DNA from: Xestospongia bergquistia
Taxonomy: Eukaryota; Porifera; Demospongiae; Haplosclerida; Petrosiidae
Direction: 5' to 3'
NCBI GenBank assembly: GCA_963965975.1
Contig: OZ014419.1
Coordinates: 4,243,677-4,307,676, forward strand
DNA length: 64,000 nt
In this document: positions 33,283 to 44,010 of the stretch, in pieces
Numbering within the stretch: position 1 is the first letter of the stretch
Layout of the letters: every line of letters begins with the position of its first letter
Notes under the pieces: generated by a model
The model's database searches: none
What the model saw: the letters and a program-made list of their open reading frames with translations, nothing else
Told to the model about the DNA's origin: nothing
Position numbers and translations under genes: made by a program

Positions 33283-33421
33283 TGGAGTATTTGAAGATTT
33301 CATGAAGTGTTTCAAATACAAATACTTCCTGTTTCAAAATTTCAAAATACAAATACAAATACTCAAAAAAGTATTTAAATACAGCTAAATATAAATACTC
33401 ATGTATTTGACCTCAAGCCTG
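33283..33421 (-). repeat. hAT A terminus with AAGTATTT/AAATACTT repeats
   Basis: This is dense in 'caaatactt', 'aagtatttg' and 'tttgtatttg' motifs and ends at a CAGGCTTGAGG terminus at 33421. It is the functional equivalent of 29876-30060 in hAT B, with TAT in place of TGC at the centre of the motif. Confidence 0.85.
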
Positions 33422-34335
33422 CAGTATAGTGAGCCAAAGATGGCTGGATGAAGTAAAACATTCAGTCTCACCACTAAAGTACCATGTCTAAGTTAAAAAA
33501 GAGTACCAAAGTTATAATATCTGTGAATATATTAAAAGCCTCCAGCACTATAATTTACTTCATTTCTATAATTTATTTATCTACACTCAACTCACTCTAT
33601 GAGATTGCCTTCCATCTTCTTGAGGAACAACTGGACAGTTCAGATTATTGAAACAACTATAGATGGTGTGTGAATAAACTAACAATATTACAGTCCAAAT
33701 CCCTCTGGTGCTAAAAGAAATAAAGGAGAACCATTGATATTGCCTTATTGTGAAGGATTTGATAGAAGAGGTCGGGTGCTAAACAAGCACAGCTAGTCAC
33801 CAAGTTGACAGGGTAATTTTAATATCACAAAAAGACTAATTTATTACAAAAAGAACAGTGTTTAAATAGTGTACAGCACAAAGAATAGTGTAAATGAAAA
33901 AGTATCACTAGTGAAAACTAGCGCTAAGAAATATATATCAACACACTTAACATAAATTACAAGAACAATAGAGATGCAAGTAACATCTATTAACAACAAT
34001 TGCTAATCAATGACACAATAGAGGTGTAAGTAACAGTTATTAACACTAATCCAAATAAATGATAACTAAAATAATATATATACTAAACACTTATCACACA
34101 CAATAATAACTATAACCCATTATTAATACTTCACACCCATTAAACACGAAATGTAATCCCCACGAAATTTAAATAATAAAGCAAAATTTTAAAAACACGA
34201 AAATTTAAACCCTCGAAAATTTGTACCCTTACGGTATGTACATATGCTGGTTTATTTACATAATTTGTATAATATACTGTTATCACTCTTTATATTATAA
34301 TCTTTTTAGTAGTCAGTTTATTTCCTGTCTAGATC
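33422..34335. other. AT-rich spacer with minor coding-like traces
   Basis: Nothing firmly identified. A short frame near 33690-33800 ('PNPSGAKRNKGEPLILPYCE') could be an eroded exon. The segment 33830-34210 is A-rich and non-coding. Confidence 0.4.
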
Positions 34336-34339
34336 ATGT

Positions 34340-35255
34340 TTTGTATCTGGGAAATTGTCTTATTTGTTCAACAAGGTTTGTACTTGGAACGAGTGTCTTT
34401 AGAAGAGAAGAAACAGATTGATGGTGTCCCACAGGTATGACCCTTCATTAAATTAATAATTATTAGATGAAAAATGTTTCTATTTTTGTTTTGATCATAC
34501 TTATTGTATCATACAAATGTCAACTTTTTAAACAATACACAGTAATAGTAATGATGAAAGACAACTTACTTGTGGTAATTTCATAACTTGCATAAAATAT
34601 GATGTGTTCTCTAGTTTCCAGTATGTGGTTTAAAAGAGGCTGTCTCTGTTTCTTTTATTGATTTAAAGTATTGTGTTAATATTTATCTAAAAAGGAGAAA
34701 GATGAGAAAGCAGATGCTATCACTGTATCCTTTGTTTTGGATTATAATATTCATGAATCTGAGAATGAAATAGAAAATAATGCGCCTATTAAAACAAGTG
34801 ATTAGATGGATGGATGGATGGATATTTAAATAAAGAGATAGACTACAGACAGACTGATAAATGTACAGACAGATTGACAATAGAAGATAGACAAATGAAT
34901 AGATGGATGTTTTGAACTTGGTTCATGGATTTTATTTACAAAGGTCTTTTCTTACTTAGCATTCAGAATGTCTCATAGCGCCGTATATCATAGGAAATCA
35001 AAAAGCACAATACATAGACCTACAGATTGGACTGCTCAGTTCCTCTTAAGACTTCATTCCAGCACATGTAAGTCATGTGATCATTATATAGTAGTCACAT
35101 GATTAGTATATTCTTTAAATAGCTACACCAATTATCTTTAAAACTTTTCAGTGTCCCTTTTAACTAGCAACATTTCAAGAAGAGACAATTGAGGAAAATA
35201 AAGATACGGAGTCGTGCAAAAAAGATGATCCTGTGACCACACCTTCTGTTGGTAT
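34340..35255 (+). pseudogene. Exon-like fragments upstream of the ABCG-like gene
   Basis: Several short coding-like blocks with splice signals occur: one ending 'VSLEEKKQIDGVPQ' before a gtatga donor at about 34435; one near 34615 ('FPVCGLKEAVSVSFIDLKYC'); and one at about 35168-35251 ('EETIEENKDTESCKKDDP') before a gtatgt donor. They may be N-terminal exons of the ABCG-like gene or of a separate gene. No domain is recognised. Confidence 0.35.
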
Positions 35256-35507
35256 GTATTCAATTGTCTATAGTATGAATGTTATAATGTATATGTACAC
35301 TGTATATTGTAAGGACATGTGTACATGTAAACATATACATGTACATGTACTCATGTGTCATGATGTAGTAAATGATAGTTAAAATATTGCTTTACTTCTT
35401 GGAAACATACATTTTCATGTCAATTTACAATTATATTCATATGTACAACATGTACAGTTACATGTACAACATTTACATTAATAGCAACTATCTTTTATTA
35501 CATATAG

Positions 35508-36276
35508 TGTTTGATTTTGAAAATTTTCCTATGTCTATAAGTAGTAATGAGCATAAAGTATCCTCTCAAAGTGAACATAGTATTTCTAAATCATTGATGC
35601 TTCAAAACAGTAAAGGCTCTAGGACAAAACTTGGTAGCAGAAAATAATTTGGTGCAGTCTCCATGCCTTCTATTTACAAAAGGAAATACTCATTTAAAGT
35701 AAGTGGTACCATAGAATCCCTATAAAGGTATATATACATTAAAGTTATTGTAAGAGTACTATACATACTGTACTCTACTGTACTGCATTATACTGTACTC
35801 TTATAGTACAGTATTATTATATGATATACCTAAGAACAGTACTAATATAAAGTATAAAGGATCTGACTACTTTTATTGTTTTGTATATTATAATTATGTG
35901 ACATCTTGTAGCTCAATACATCAGATAACTTACCAACACCATATTTGCAATCTGTATCTACTTATGAAGAAAGTGTACAGCCATCACATACTGAAAGATT
36001 ACAAAAAAGAGATATGGTACTGAATAACAACACATGTACATATATTACATGTATTTGGCTTTTATTCCATTAGATGAATGCATCAGTGACTTCACAAGAA
36101 ACAGATAAGGTACAGAATGACAAAAACATGTACATATATACTATAGTGTCATTCTATATTCCCATGTATTTGGCTTTTATTCCATTAGATGGACACATCA
36201 ATGACTTCAAGTTTACTGTTAAGAAATTCTAGTTATTTTAGTTATGATAGTACTGATATAGGAATATAAAGCTCAG
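35508..36276 (+). CDS. Polar, Ser/Thr-rich exons, probable N-terminal part of ABCG-like gene
   Basis: Exons with good signals are about 35508-35647 ('FDFENFPMSISSNEHKVSSQ', ends at a stop); 35912-36016 (105 nt, phase 0, 'SDNLPTPYLQSVSTYEESVQ'); 36074-36109 (36 nt, phase 0, 'MNASVTSQETDK'); and 36189-36276 ('MDTSMTSSLLLRNSSYFSYD', with an in-frame TAA near 36267). The last two begin alike and share 25 bp of upstream intron, so they arose by local exon duplication. The next exon downstream is ABCG-like, and ABCG half-transporters often start with a variable polar segment. The in-frame stops suggest a decayed copy or wrong boundaries. Confidence 0.45.
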
Positions 36277-36330
36277 GTAAATAATACCCATATATGTACA
36301 AATATTCCATTTACTTGTATATGACTATAG

Positions 36331-37028
36331 ATTCAACTTACTCCTGGTTGTTGTGGGTATGGTCGAGTACGTAAGGAGATTCTACATGAAATATCAGTCT
36401 ATTTCAATCCAGAAGAATTTGTTAGTATCATGAGACCATCAAGTGACTATCACATGACAAAAATACATCTTTATTATTTGACTTTTACATTGTCAACATG
36501 TCATATGGATGTTTGTGTTATGTAATAATTTTATATGAGTCTTATGTTATGGACTATAATTATATTAGTCATATGATTTTATTTATCAATCCTTATAACA
36601 TGATTGTCAAAATTGTCAAATATTTTTTGATATGGGAAGACAACATTTTTAGACTTACTTACTGGAGGACGAAAAAATGCAATATATCGGTAGTTAACTG
36701 CTTAATAAATACTATATATTGTACATGTATATCTATAGGGTGAGATATATGTTAATGGACATTCACTGGATAAAGTACAACAGAAGTATGTAGCTAATAC
36801 TGGATACATCTTACAGTTAGCACACCTTATTATAAGAACTTACTGTTAGGTGAGTATATGACTTGAGATAATAATAATATTCGAGTGAATGCTTATTTGT
36901 AGAGAGAACTTAACTTTAGCTGCTAATATGAAGTTACCTGGTAAAATGACTTGAAGACAAAAATTTGAGAGAGTAGAACAAGTTATGGAATTGGTAATAA
37001 AGTTGTTTCTACAAGAAGGACAACAATA
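36331..37028 (+). pseudogene. ABCG (White-type) ATP-binding domain fragments
   Basis: Three exon-like blocks match the start of an ABCG nucleotide-binding domain. The first, from 36331, reads 'RKEILHEISVYFNPEEFVSI' and 'MRPSS', corresponding to the approach to Walker A, but G is replaced by R and the glycine-lysine loop is missing. The second (36739-36849) has 'GEIYVNGHSLDKVQQKYVAN' and 'TGYILQLA', with a one-base frameshift near 36825, before a gtgagt donor. The third (about 36903-37028) has 'ENLTLAANMKLPGKM', a TGA stop, and 'FERVEQVMELVIKLF'. Loss of Walker A, the internal stops and the absence of signature and transmembrane regions make it non-functional as an ABC transporter. Confidence 0.7.
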
Positions 37029-37088
37029 AACCAGGAAAAGATACTCAAACATTTGGAACAAATTTCCCTAACATTTTTGACAGCTTGA

Positions 37089-37517
37089 AAAATAACAGAG
37101 AATCTCTTTCCAACAACAACTCCATGGACAAGTCTTAAAGAAAGGCTGGAAGACTTTAATTCACATGTCAAAGCTACACAAGAGGTTGTAAAAGAAAGAA
37201 CAGAAGAGCTTATAAACTCTTGTGAAACTGATCCTAAAAAATGGAAGATAGCATTTAAAAATGTCTCTGCAAAAATAATGAGTAAACTAAAAGAAGATAA
37301 ACAACCACATATTGCTGCAGTTGTAGAAAATGTTATGGCTAGAATGAGTAGTAAAGAAGATGATTATGTCAGACATGAATCCATTAGTAATCCTGCTGTT
37401 GTTAATTATTATCCAGCTACCATTGCTAATACATGGGATGCAAAAGTCTGTTCAAACAAGACAGTTCCCAATGGATGGAGACAGCATTGTAGCAGTCCCA
37501 ATGTACAAATTACATGA
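37089..37517 (+). CDS. Unrecognised coding exon
   Basis: An open frame of 142 codons from 37089 to a TGA at 37515-37517, with an internal Met at 37278. It contains 'TPWTSLKERLEDFNSHVKAT', 'EELINSCETDPKKWKIAFKN', 'HIAAVVENVMARMSSKEDDY' and 'NYYPATIANTWDAKVCSNKT'. The composition is that of a normal helical protein, lysine- and glutamate-rich. No domain is recognised. It may be a single exon that starts at an acceptor near 37080-37100. It follows the ABCG remnant but does not resemble a transporter, and it precedes a 0.9-kb duplicated segment. Confidence 0.5.
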   Translation, partial: KITENLFPTTTPWTSLKERLEDFNSHVKATQEVVKERTEELINSCETDPKKWKIAFKNVSAKIMSKLKEDKQPHIAAVVENVMARMSSKEDDYVRHESISNPAVVNYYPATIANTWDAKVCSNKTVPNGWRQHCSSPNVQIT

Positions 37518-37742
37518 GCTAAAGAAAAGAGTATCACAAGTTAGTAAACAGTATCTACATACCAATATTATACATACCAAAAATAATTTGTGTAACTGTA
37601 AATGTACAGTACTGCCAAGCTATTTTAACCTGACATTTTCTGTGAGCAAAGCAGCCCTAACAATCTTTTGTATATGTATAAACTATAGTTGTCACAACAA
37701 AAAAAGTATCAATATACAATAAAAGTGTATACTCTGTAAAAG

Positions 37743-38660
37743 GAGTGACTGTCTTATTGTACAGAGTTTATCCATATCCTAAAAAATGGATTATTACTTA
37801 AAACTAAATTTAATTACAGCTAGCACTGAGCTACCAATTTTATAGACTTTTCAGCAGGTCAAATCTAATAGAGGAAAAACATACCTAGTACACATTTTTG
37901 AGCCACACACTTAATTGGTGATTAGATATAAGAGTGTATGACAATCACTTCAATATCACAACCTCCAAACTTTCTTCTAGGTTTAATTAATCACATGTTG
38001 TTTTGTTTTGTGTTTTAAATTCAAGTGAAGGATTATATTTATCTAAAAGTGGACAGTCTTAAGGATTTTTCTTCCATATTAATTGACAAGAATGAAAATG
38101 TTCTCCTACAGGCATGTCCAGGAACACTTAGGGTGTCTTTCTCATTATCATTACTAAATCAAGCATGTTCTTCTATAATAAAGAAAATTTCAGTGCAATA
38201 TATATTGAGTATATTATTATTAATACATATTAAGTTTAAGTAACACATTGTTTATGTATCATTAAGTGAAGTATAATATTTATAATGGCATTACAAACAT
38301 GAGGAATAGCACTCATTAACACATTTGTAAAGCTGTGGTTATAGAAATGGATGAGATTTTTAGAACTAGTGAAGAAACTGTGAACAAATCATTTGAAAAC
38401 AAAGATTTCATTTCCTCATCATTGTTGATATTTATTACTTCTAACATGCCATTGTTTCTCACATACTTATGATAGTATTCATAAAGTGATTGGCAATTGT
38501 TTTTGACAACCATTTATATAAACACCTATGTATAATCTCATAGTAATAGACTAGTTAATGACAATAGAGTAAAAGTCATTTGTTTAGTACACAAACTACT
38601 GTTCAGTTCATAATTAATAATAAAATAGTATATATTATTATTAATACTTTTAAATATTAA
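37743..38660 (+). repeat. 0.9-kb duplicated segment, copy 1 (pair with 48809)
   Basis: This is a direct repeat of 48809-49725, beginning 'gagtgactgt' and ending near 'tatatattattattaatact'. Identity by eye is high, with small indels. Both copies carry a plus-strand coding-like stretch ('ENVLLQACPGTLRV') and a minus-strand 63-65-codon ORF. The two copies lie about 11.07 kb apart. Confidence 0.9.
38316..38513 (-). CDS. Short ORF conserved in both copies of the duplicated segment
   Basis: Sixty-five codons including 'YYHKYVRNNGMLEVININND' and 'EEMKSLFSNDLFTVSSLVLK'. The equivalent ORF at 49386-49577 (63 codons) differs only near the N-terminus, where copy 1 has 'MVVKNN' and copy 2 'MSNK'. Conservation may simply reflect recent duplication. 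No domain is recognised. Confidence 0.3.
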   Translation of the reverse strand: MVVKNNCQSLYEYYHKYVRNNGMLEVININNDEEMKSLFSNDLFTVSSLVLKISSISITTALQMC

Positions 38661-38913
38661 CTCAATTATATCACAAATATTAACTCAATTATATCACAAA
38701 GGTGAGAATGTTAAATAGTGTCGTTTTAGTATGAAATAAAAATAAATGTGAAAATAAATATCTGATTGATTTTGATGTCTTTTACAACAAATTTTATAAA
38801 TATTCAGATTTATATATATTTTAGAGTGCCAAATACTATAATTTTAACCCCTTATAAAACTTGCTAGTTACATGTACAGTATTTTTATGTTAAATAATTC
38901 ATATGATATTTAG

Positions 38914-40249
38914 GATGTGGGTGGAGACAGTTAATGCCCTTCGCCCTGCCAATCAAAAGATACACCCACCCTATACCCATCAAAATCTCGTCGAAGATCC
39001 ATTAATTGTGTTAAGATGTGATACTCGTGTTTACAGGTGTATGGGTGAGACTGATTCTCATAAATTGAAGTTTGTTATTTTATTACAGATGTTCTGCAGT
39101 CTTTGAAATCCTTTTAAGAATTTTAGCAGCTTACTTATCATCTTCTCACGTGTGGCTATTAGAATGCAGCCACATTCTTAATTGTACAACCATAGCAATG
39201 CCAAAAACATCTTCAGGTATTTAATTCCTAGTCTCACTCCCATACTGTCCAGTCTTATTCCCATACTGTATGTTTGAACCTCATACCATGCAGTCTCATT
39301 CCCATACTGTACATTCTCAATACAATATTGTTTAGTCTGAATCACATCTTATTCCTATACCATCCATTCTTAATTTTCATACTATGTTAGCCTCTCTCCC
39401 ATACCATCTAATCTCAGACCCATAACATTCATTCCAATCCCATTCCATTTCCTTATTCCAAAACAATCCAGTCTTACTCATTCCTGTACTACCATTACTT
39501 TTCAGCGTATTCTTTCTAATTCCTAATAATTCTTTTCATGTTGCTAGTACTCTTAGTCAACAAATTCAATGGACAAGAGAGGGAGGAGCTCAGAATTGCA
39601 CTAACAGCTGCTCAAGAGAGTAGCATGATACAGTTATTACTAGAAATGTCTACCTAATGAACAAGATAAAAGGTAAGAGATCAATAAATTGAAATACTAA
39701 TGATTAATTTATCTCTCACATAGGATGCAGCTGTTTTTGGTCCTTTGTTTACATCACTTCGAGAAATTCAGTGTTTAGTTTATTATATCTTCATCAGGCT
39801 TGGAGAGAGAGAGAGTGATAATGTTGTCATTATGATCAGTGGTTTTCATTTCTGAGCCCAGCATGGTGAAACTAATCCATTTTCAAGGCTATCTTTCACA
39901 GTTATTACCATTAATGGTGTCTGGTGTTCCATCAATGCATATTGTGATGGACTTTATGTCAGAACTCCTCACTCAACAGGTTAGACAAGAGAATTAGTCT
40001 AAAATAGTTTATCTTCTCTCTCAGGTGTTTGCAGTTCAATTAGCAGCCAATGTTACAAACCAATACCCACTTCCTGAATCCTTGGGTGTGGTCAGAGATA
40101 TCTTCAAACATCTCCATCCACTTACAGAAGAGATTCCATCTGAGAAACATCACAAAGTTTTCATACCTCTTTTACCCTTTGTCATCCTCATCTGTGAAAC
40201 ATTTCCTCCATTGAGTGTGGAAGCAACTGACATTCTTTTTTACTTATGA
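38914..40249 (+). pseudogene. Integrator complex subunit 2 homologue, 3' exons, disabled
   Basis: Five exons with GT-AG introns of about 50-330 nt: 38914-39036, 39089-39216, 39548-39672, 39724-39979 and 40025-40249. They encode 'MWVETVNALRPANQKIHPPY', 'DPLIVLRCDTRVYR' joined to 'CSAVFEILLRILAAYLSSSH', 'REELRIALTAAQESSMIQLL', 'FGPLFTSLREIQCLVYYIFI', 'VKLIHFQGYLSQLLPLMVSG', 'VPSMHIVMDFMSELLTQQ' and 'VFAVQLAANVTNQYPLPESL'. The order and motifs match the C-terminal half of INTS2, a scaffold subunit of the nuclear Integrator complex that processes snRNA and attenuates transcription. Exon phases agree (for example, Arg is split AG|A at the first junction). Disabling changes are a small deletion near 39650 with stops, a frame change near 39857, and a stop at 40247 earlier than expected. 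The upstream half of the gene is absent. Confidence 0.75.
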
Positions 40250-41510
40250 AGGATTTGTCTAGTCACTGAGACAACCTCGCAAAAAGATAGCTTGCCAATC
40301 AAATTAGGTCCTCTCTTGCAAAAACTGCTATCCCACAGAACAACCAACTACTAATGTGGATAGTTCTGCTCCAGACCCAGAATCGATAAATTCTGTAAAC
40401 ACTCTGTTTGCTATGAAGCTAAACTAACCAAATTGAAGAAACTGAGTTTATCAGAAGCTGCAGAGTTGACATTTAATGAACTAATAAAAAATGTTGTATT
40501 GAAAGTTAGCGGGAAAAGAGCTTTATTTTTAATCTATTAATAATAATTATTATAAATTTGTGATAGTTGGGTGATGGAAAATCTATTAATCCATGCACTT
40601 AAAAAAGTGGGCATTTGTCCACTTCATAAGTAGCTAATGTAAACATAAATAACAGAATTGATCTTTTGAGTTAATCATATAACTAATATAATTATGATTG
40701 TTATATTAATGCCAATAAAAATAACATAAAATGTATTATATGAGTAGTGAGAGATCATGGAATTAATTGTTGTTTCAGCTGATGCCTGTCAACCAGAATA
40801 ATGAGTAATATAGTAATGGATGATATGATAATGTTGGATCTGTAATGATCCTTGTATCAACAACTGATATGTGTGACACATACCATTTGTTTGATCCAAA
40901 CTACAATGATAGGTGTGACCATGAGCCCATCCAGCAGAAAGCTCAAGGTACCTCATGTTTTTTATTGGTTTCCAATATGATTACTTATTGTACGACATTT
41001 GAATGGGTAGATATTGATTGTGTGCATGAATTGAGGACTATAATAAGGTTGTCTTACAATTCTTTCTTTCTATAGCACCTGTAATTCAACAAGTATATAT
41101 GCTAAATTGAATAATACTTTTAGTGTATAAAAATCAGTGTACAATGATGTATATTGTTGCAATTATATTATAATCATGGTAATTAACACTAAATTGTCAC
41201 AAAGAAATGCAAAGTATCTGCTAATCCAAGTGAAATTTCCCCTCTGTCATCACCTTCACATCCTCCTGCTCTGCCCATTCAAACACAAACAGAACATATA
41301 TTATATAGTTTATAATTATTTTGATATTAACATGTATACAAATCTGATAATGCATTAGTGTTCAAGATTGTTCTGATGAAATTATACCTAGTTCTTAATT
41401 GATTAGCATCACTTCACATTGTTACAAACAAAATAAATAGACAATGTACTGACAGATAGAATATGTCTTTTATTGTCAGTTTATGATTTTATCAAGCATT
41501 CTTATCTGTA
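40250..41510. other. Decayed 3' flank, no clear gene
   Basis: A coding-like trace at about 40430-40500 ('KLSLSEAAELTFNELIKN') could be a remnant of the INTS2 C-terminus. Otherwise it is AT-rich, with short ORFs of no recognisable type. Confidence 0.4.
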
Positions 41511-41517
41511 CCCAATG

Positions 41518-41586
41518 AACTGAGCATGCTCAGTTTAACATGCTGCTTTAATGGCGCCAGTTTTGGTAAACTGAGCATGCTCAGTT
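41518..41586. promoter_or_regulatory. Twin 18-bp perfect palindromes, possible promoter element
   Basis: AACTGAGCATGCTCAGTT occurs at 41518-41535 and again exactly at 41569-41586, 51 bp apart start to start, with a GGCGCC palindrome between them. The core resembles the NRF1 site (GCGCATGCGC) with substitutions. The next 300 bp has many CpGs in an otherwise CpG-poor, AT-rich window, which suggests a promoter. The regulatory role is inferred. Confidence 0.5.
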
Positions 41587-41663
41587 CAACAAACCGCTAA
41601 AGTGACACCAATTTTTAGTCCTAAAAATACTATGCATTAGGTAGACCGCCTCATTTCTGCAAG

Positions 41664-41774
41664 ATGACTGTGCCTATTGGACAAGTGCTGCTGCAGGACC
41701 GATATGTTTTAAAGAAGAAGAGCACAACCTTGCTGCTGTCTACAATCCGTCACTTTTGTATCCAGTTAAGCTAA
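41664..41774 (+). CDS. Possible first exon or short ORF downstream of the CpG patch
   Basis: The ATG at 41664 opens 36 codons beginning 'MTVPIGQVLLQDRYVLKKK' and ending at a TAA. The start resembles the N-terminal edge of some protein kinase domains (a 'G..L.DRY.VLKK' pattern as in CK1/TTBK-type kinases), but the glycine-rich loop that should follow is absent. It could be a truncated copy or an exon with an unrecognised donor. The position about 80 bp after the twin palindromes fits a promoter-proximal exon. Confidence 0.3.
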   Translation: MTVPIGQVLLQDRYVLKKKSTTLLLSTIRHFCIQLS

Positions 41775-42925
41775 TACTTTCCTTCAATTCGCGTTCACCT
41801 CTAATGCAGAAAAACGTTACAGTCAACTCGAGGGCAACTACAGCAAATACGTTTTGTTCCAGCATGTACACAAGCAGGAAAAGTATTCAGGTCAGAGTAA
41901 ACGTACGTCATGTGTATAGCCTAATTCAGATATTCTAGCTTTGTTTGGCACAGAAAGTTGCAGTTGTTTCACATACTTATAGCCTCTTCTAGCTACTTTC
42001 TTATGACTTGAGACCCTTTGATCTGTTGAGGCAGCCTAATTCTATAGTATATTATCAAGGCTTAGTTCTACCTTAGTTTAAGTCAGTATTCAGTTGGCCT
42101 ATTCAGTGTAGCACCAATCTGAGGTAGTGTGTACAGAAAGCTGTTATATTGATTAGATGTATTCAGAGTAGAGAGTTTTGCTGTCCTAAACACAACTAAA
42201 ATGGCTAGTGAAAATATCTCCCAGATAGGTTGTGAGTACTGAGTAACTTTTTCATGAATGCTATAGCTGACGATAAGCATAGAGCTTTTAAGTTGGAAGG
42301 TCCTGGCATCTAGCTGACAAGCCGAGTAGTTGTATTTCATTTCACATTGAGAACCAGACTTGAAGCCTGGAATATATAAGCACTTCAATAGAATATGAAG
42401 CTTACTTGTACCAGCAGTTTCCTTATAGCAGGCTAGCTTTCTTCTTGGTTGTAGCTTATAACCAGTCTAGCTAATGAGAAGTCATCTTGTTAACTATAAT
42501 TATTAGCGGAGCCTCCCTGCTAAGTACATGAACTCTGTGGGTTCAATAGTCTAATTTTAGAAAATGTTCACAGCCTTGTTGTAATGTTTTGGTGTAATAC
42601 ATGTCGACTGAATAACTAGAGTACAAGTCTTGTATGTATTAATAATAGTATTTTGTGGAAGCTTTTGAGACCAACTTTTAAAAGTAACCTTAATTAACAT
42701 ATTAATAATTTCTATTGTACATTTTTATAATAGACACTTTACATAGTTTTAGATGTCTTGTCACTTTGGCCTTATATTGTAGCATCACATCATGTAGAAA
42801 CTAAATCATAGCAATGTCTAATGATCCAAGTCTTGTTGTGTTAAGTGACCATTATACTGTCTAGTTGTGTTGTATAAAGCAAGTGTTATAACTCTTGTGG
42901 TCAACATAGCATGTATGTGGCTTAT
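41775..42925. other. Non-coding spacer
   Basis: Another short frame at 41756-41938 crosses the CpG patch without motif. From 42000 on I see no gene, only scattered 'ctagct' motifs and AT-rich sequence. Confidence 0.5.
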
Positions 42926-42929
42926 CCTT

Positions 42930-44010
42930 TGTTAATCCATATACATACACACACCTTTTGGTAATCCTATCACAGTATGACATCTACATATCCCAACCTC
43001 TTGTAAGTCCTATAGACCTATAACATGTACATTCAGACACACTTGTAACTTCCTTTCTTTTAATTTATGGTAATAAAGCTAGTCTTGTGACATGTCCATA
43101 TACAAACCTTTGACATATTCATACACAAATGTTTTGTTAGTCATACCACATTATGTCCTATGATACAACCTAGTTCTGTAACATGTACATATATAAACAT
43201 TTTGACATATTCATACACAAATGTTTTGTTACTCGTACCACATTATGTTCTGTGATACAACTTAGTTCTGTGACATGTACATATACAAACCTTTTGACAT
43301 ATTCATACACAAATGTCTTGTTACTAGTTCTGTGGCACATTCTCTTAAAATATGGTATAACCTTGTCTCTGACATGTACAAGTTTGAATGTCTAATTGCC
43401 CATACCACATGTCCTATTATACAACCCAATACATACAAATGTTTTAATACCCAACCTCTTGTAGTACATACAACCACATAATCTGATGAAACCTAGTCCT
43501 GTGACATATGTGTACACAAATATTTTGACATATTTGTACATAAATATCTTGTTACTCATACCCACATTATATCCTATGATATAACCTAGTCCTGTGACAC
43601 ACACATATACAAATCTTATTGACATAATTATGCACAAATATCTTCTTACTCATACCACATTATGTCCTATGATACAACCTAGTCCTGTGACATGCATACA
43701 TGAAACCTTTTGTGACCGTTATGATGCAATTTAATCCTGTGACATGTTCTTATCTCATAATGTCCTACAATATGGTATAAACTCACCCTCTGACATGTAC
43801 ATGTATGGATGTCTTGTTGTACAACCATATAATGTCCTATTATTTCAATTTAATATACACAAATGTCTCAACACCAACAACCTCCTTTAATACAACCTAG
43901 CCCTATATCATATACATACACTGCTAACATTTTGACATATTCATACACAATGTCTTGTTACTCAAACCACATTATGTCCTATGATACAACCTATTCTTGT
44001 GACGTGTACA
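42930..44010. repeat. Minisatellite, about 93-bp unit
   Basis: Repeated units run 'tgatacaacctagtcctgtg', 'acatgtacatatacaaacct', 'tttgacatattcatacacaa', 'atgtcttgttactcatacca', 'cattatgtccta'. Clear unit starts are near 43160, 43253, 43488, 43579 and 43671, with truncated and rearranged units between. ORFs on both strands are repeat-derived. Confidence 0.85.

Larger units (their letters stand above)
29745..33421 (-). mobile_element. hAT element A, minus strand, interrupted by hAT B fragment
   Basis: The minus-strand 5' end is at 33421, beginning CAGGCTTGAGGTCAAATAC, a typical hAT CAG-type terminus, followed by AAATACTT-rich subterminal repeats and a two-exon BED transposase. The coding sequence runs down to about 31319, where opposite-strand hAT B sequence begins. 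The C-terminal dimerisation domain reappears at 29869-29750. The 3' terminus was not found, as BEL sequence follows. The arrangement implies that a B fragment was inserted or rearranged into A, with loss of a short coding segment. Confidence 0.7.

Noticed and set aside
43183-43637. ORFs on both strands in the 93-bp minisatellite
   Set aside because: Repeat translations with a recurring 'MYIYK.FDIFIHKC' pattern.
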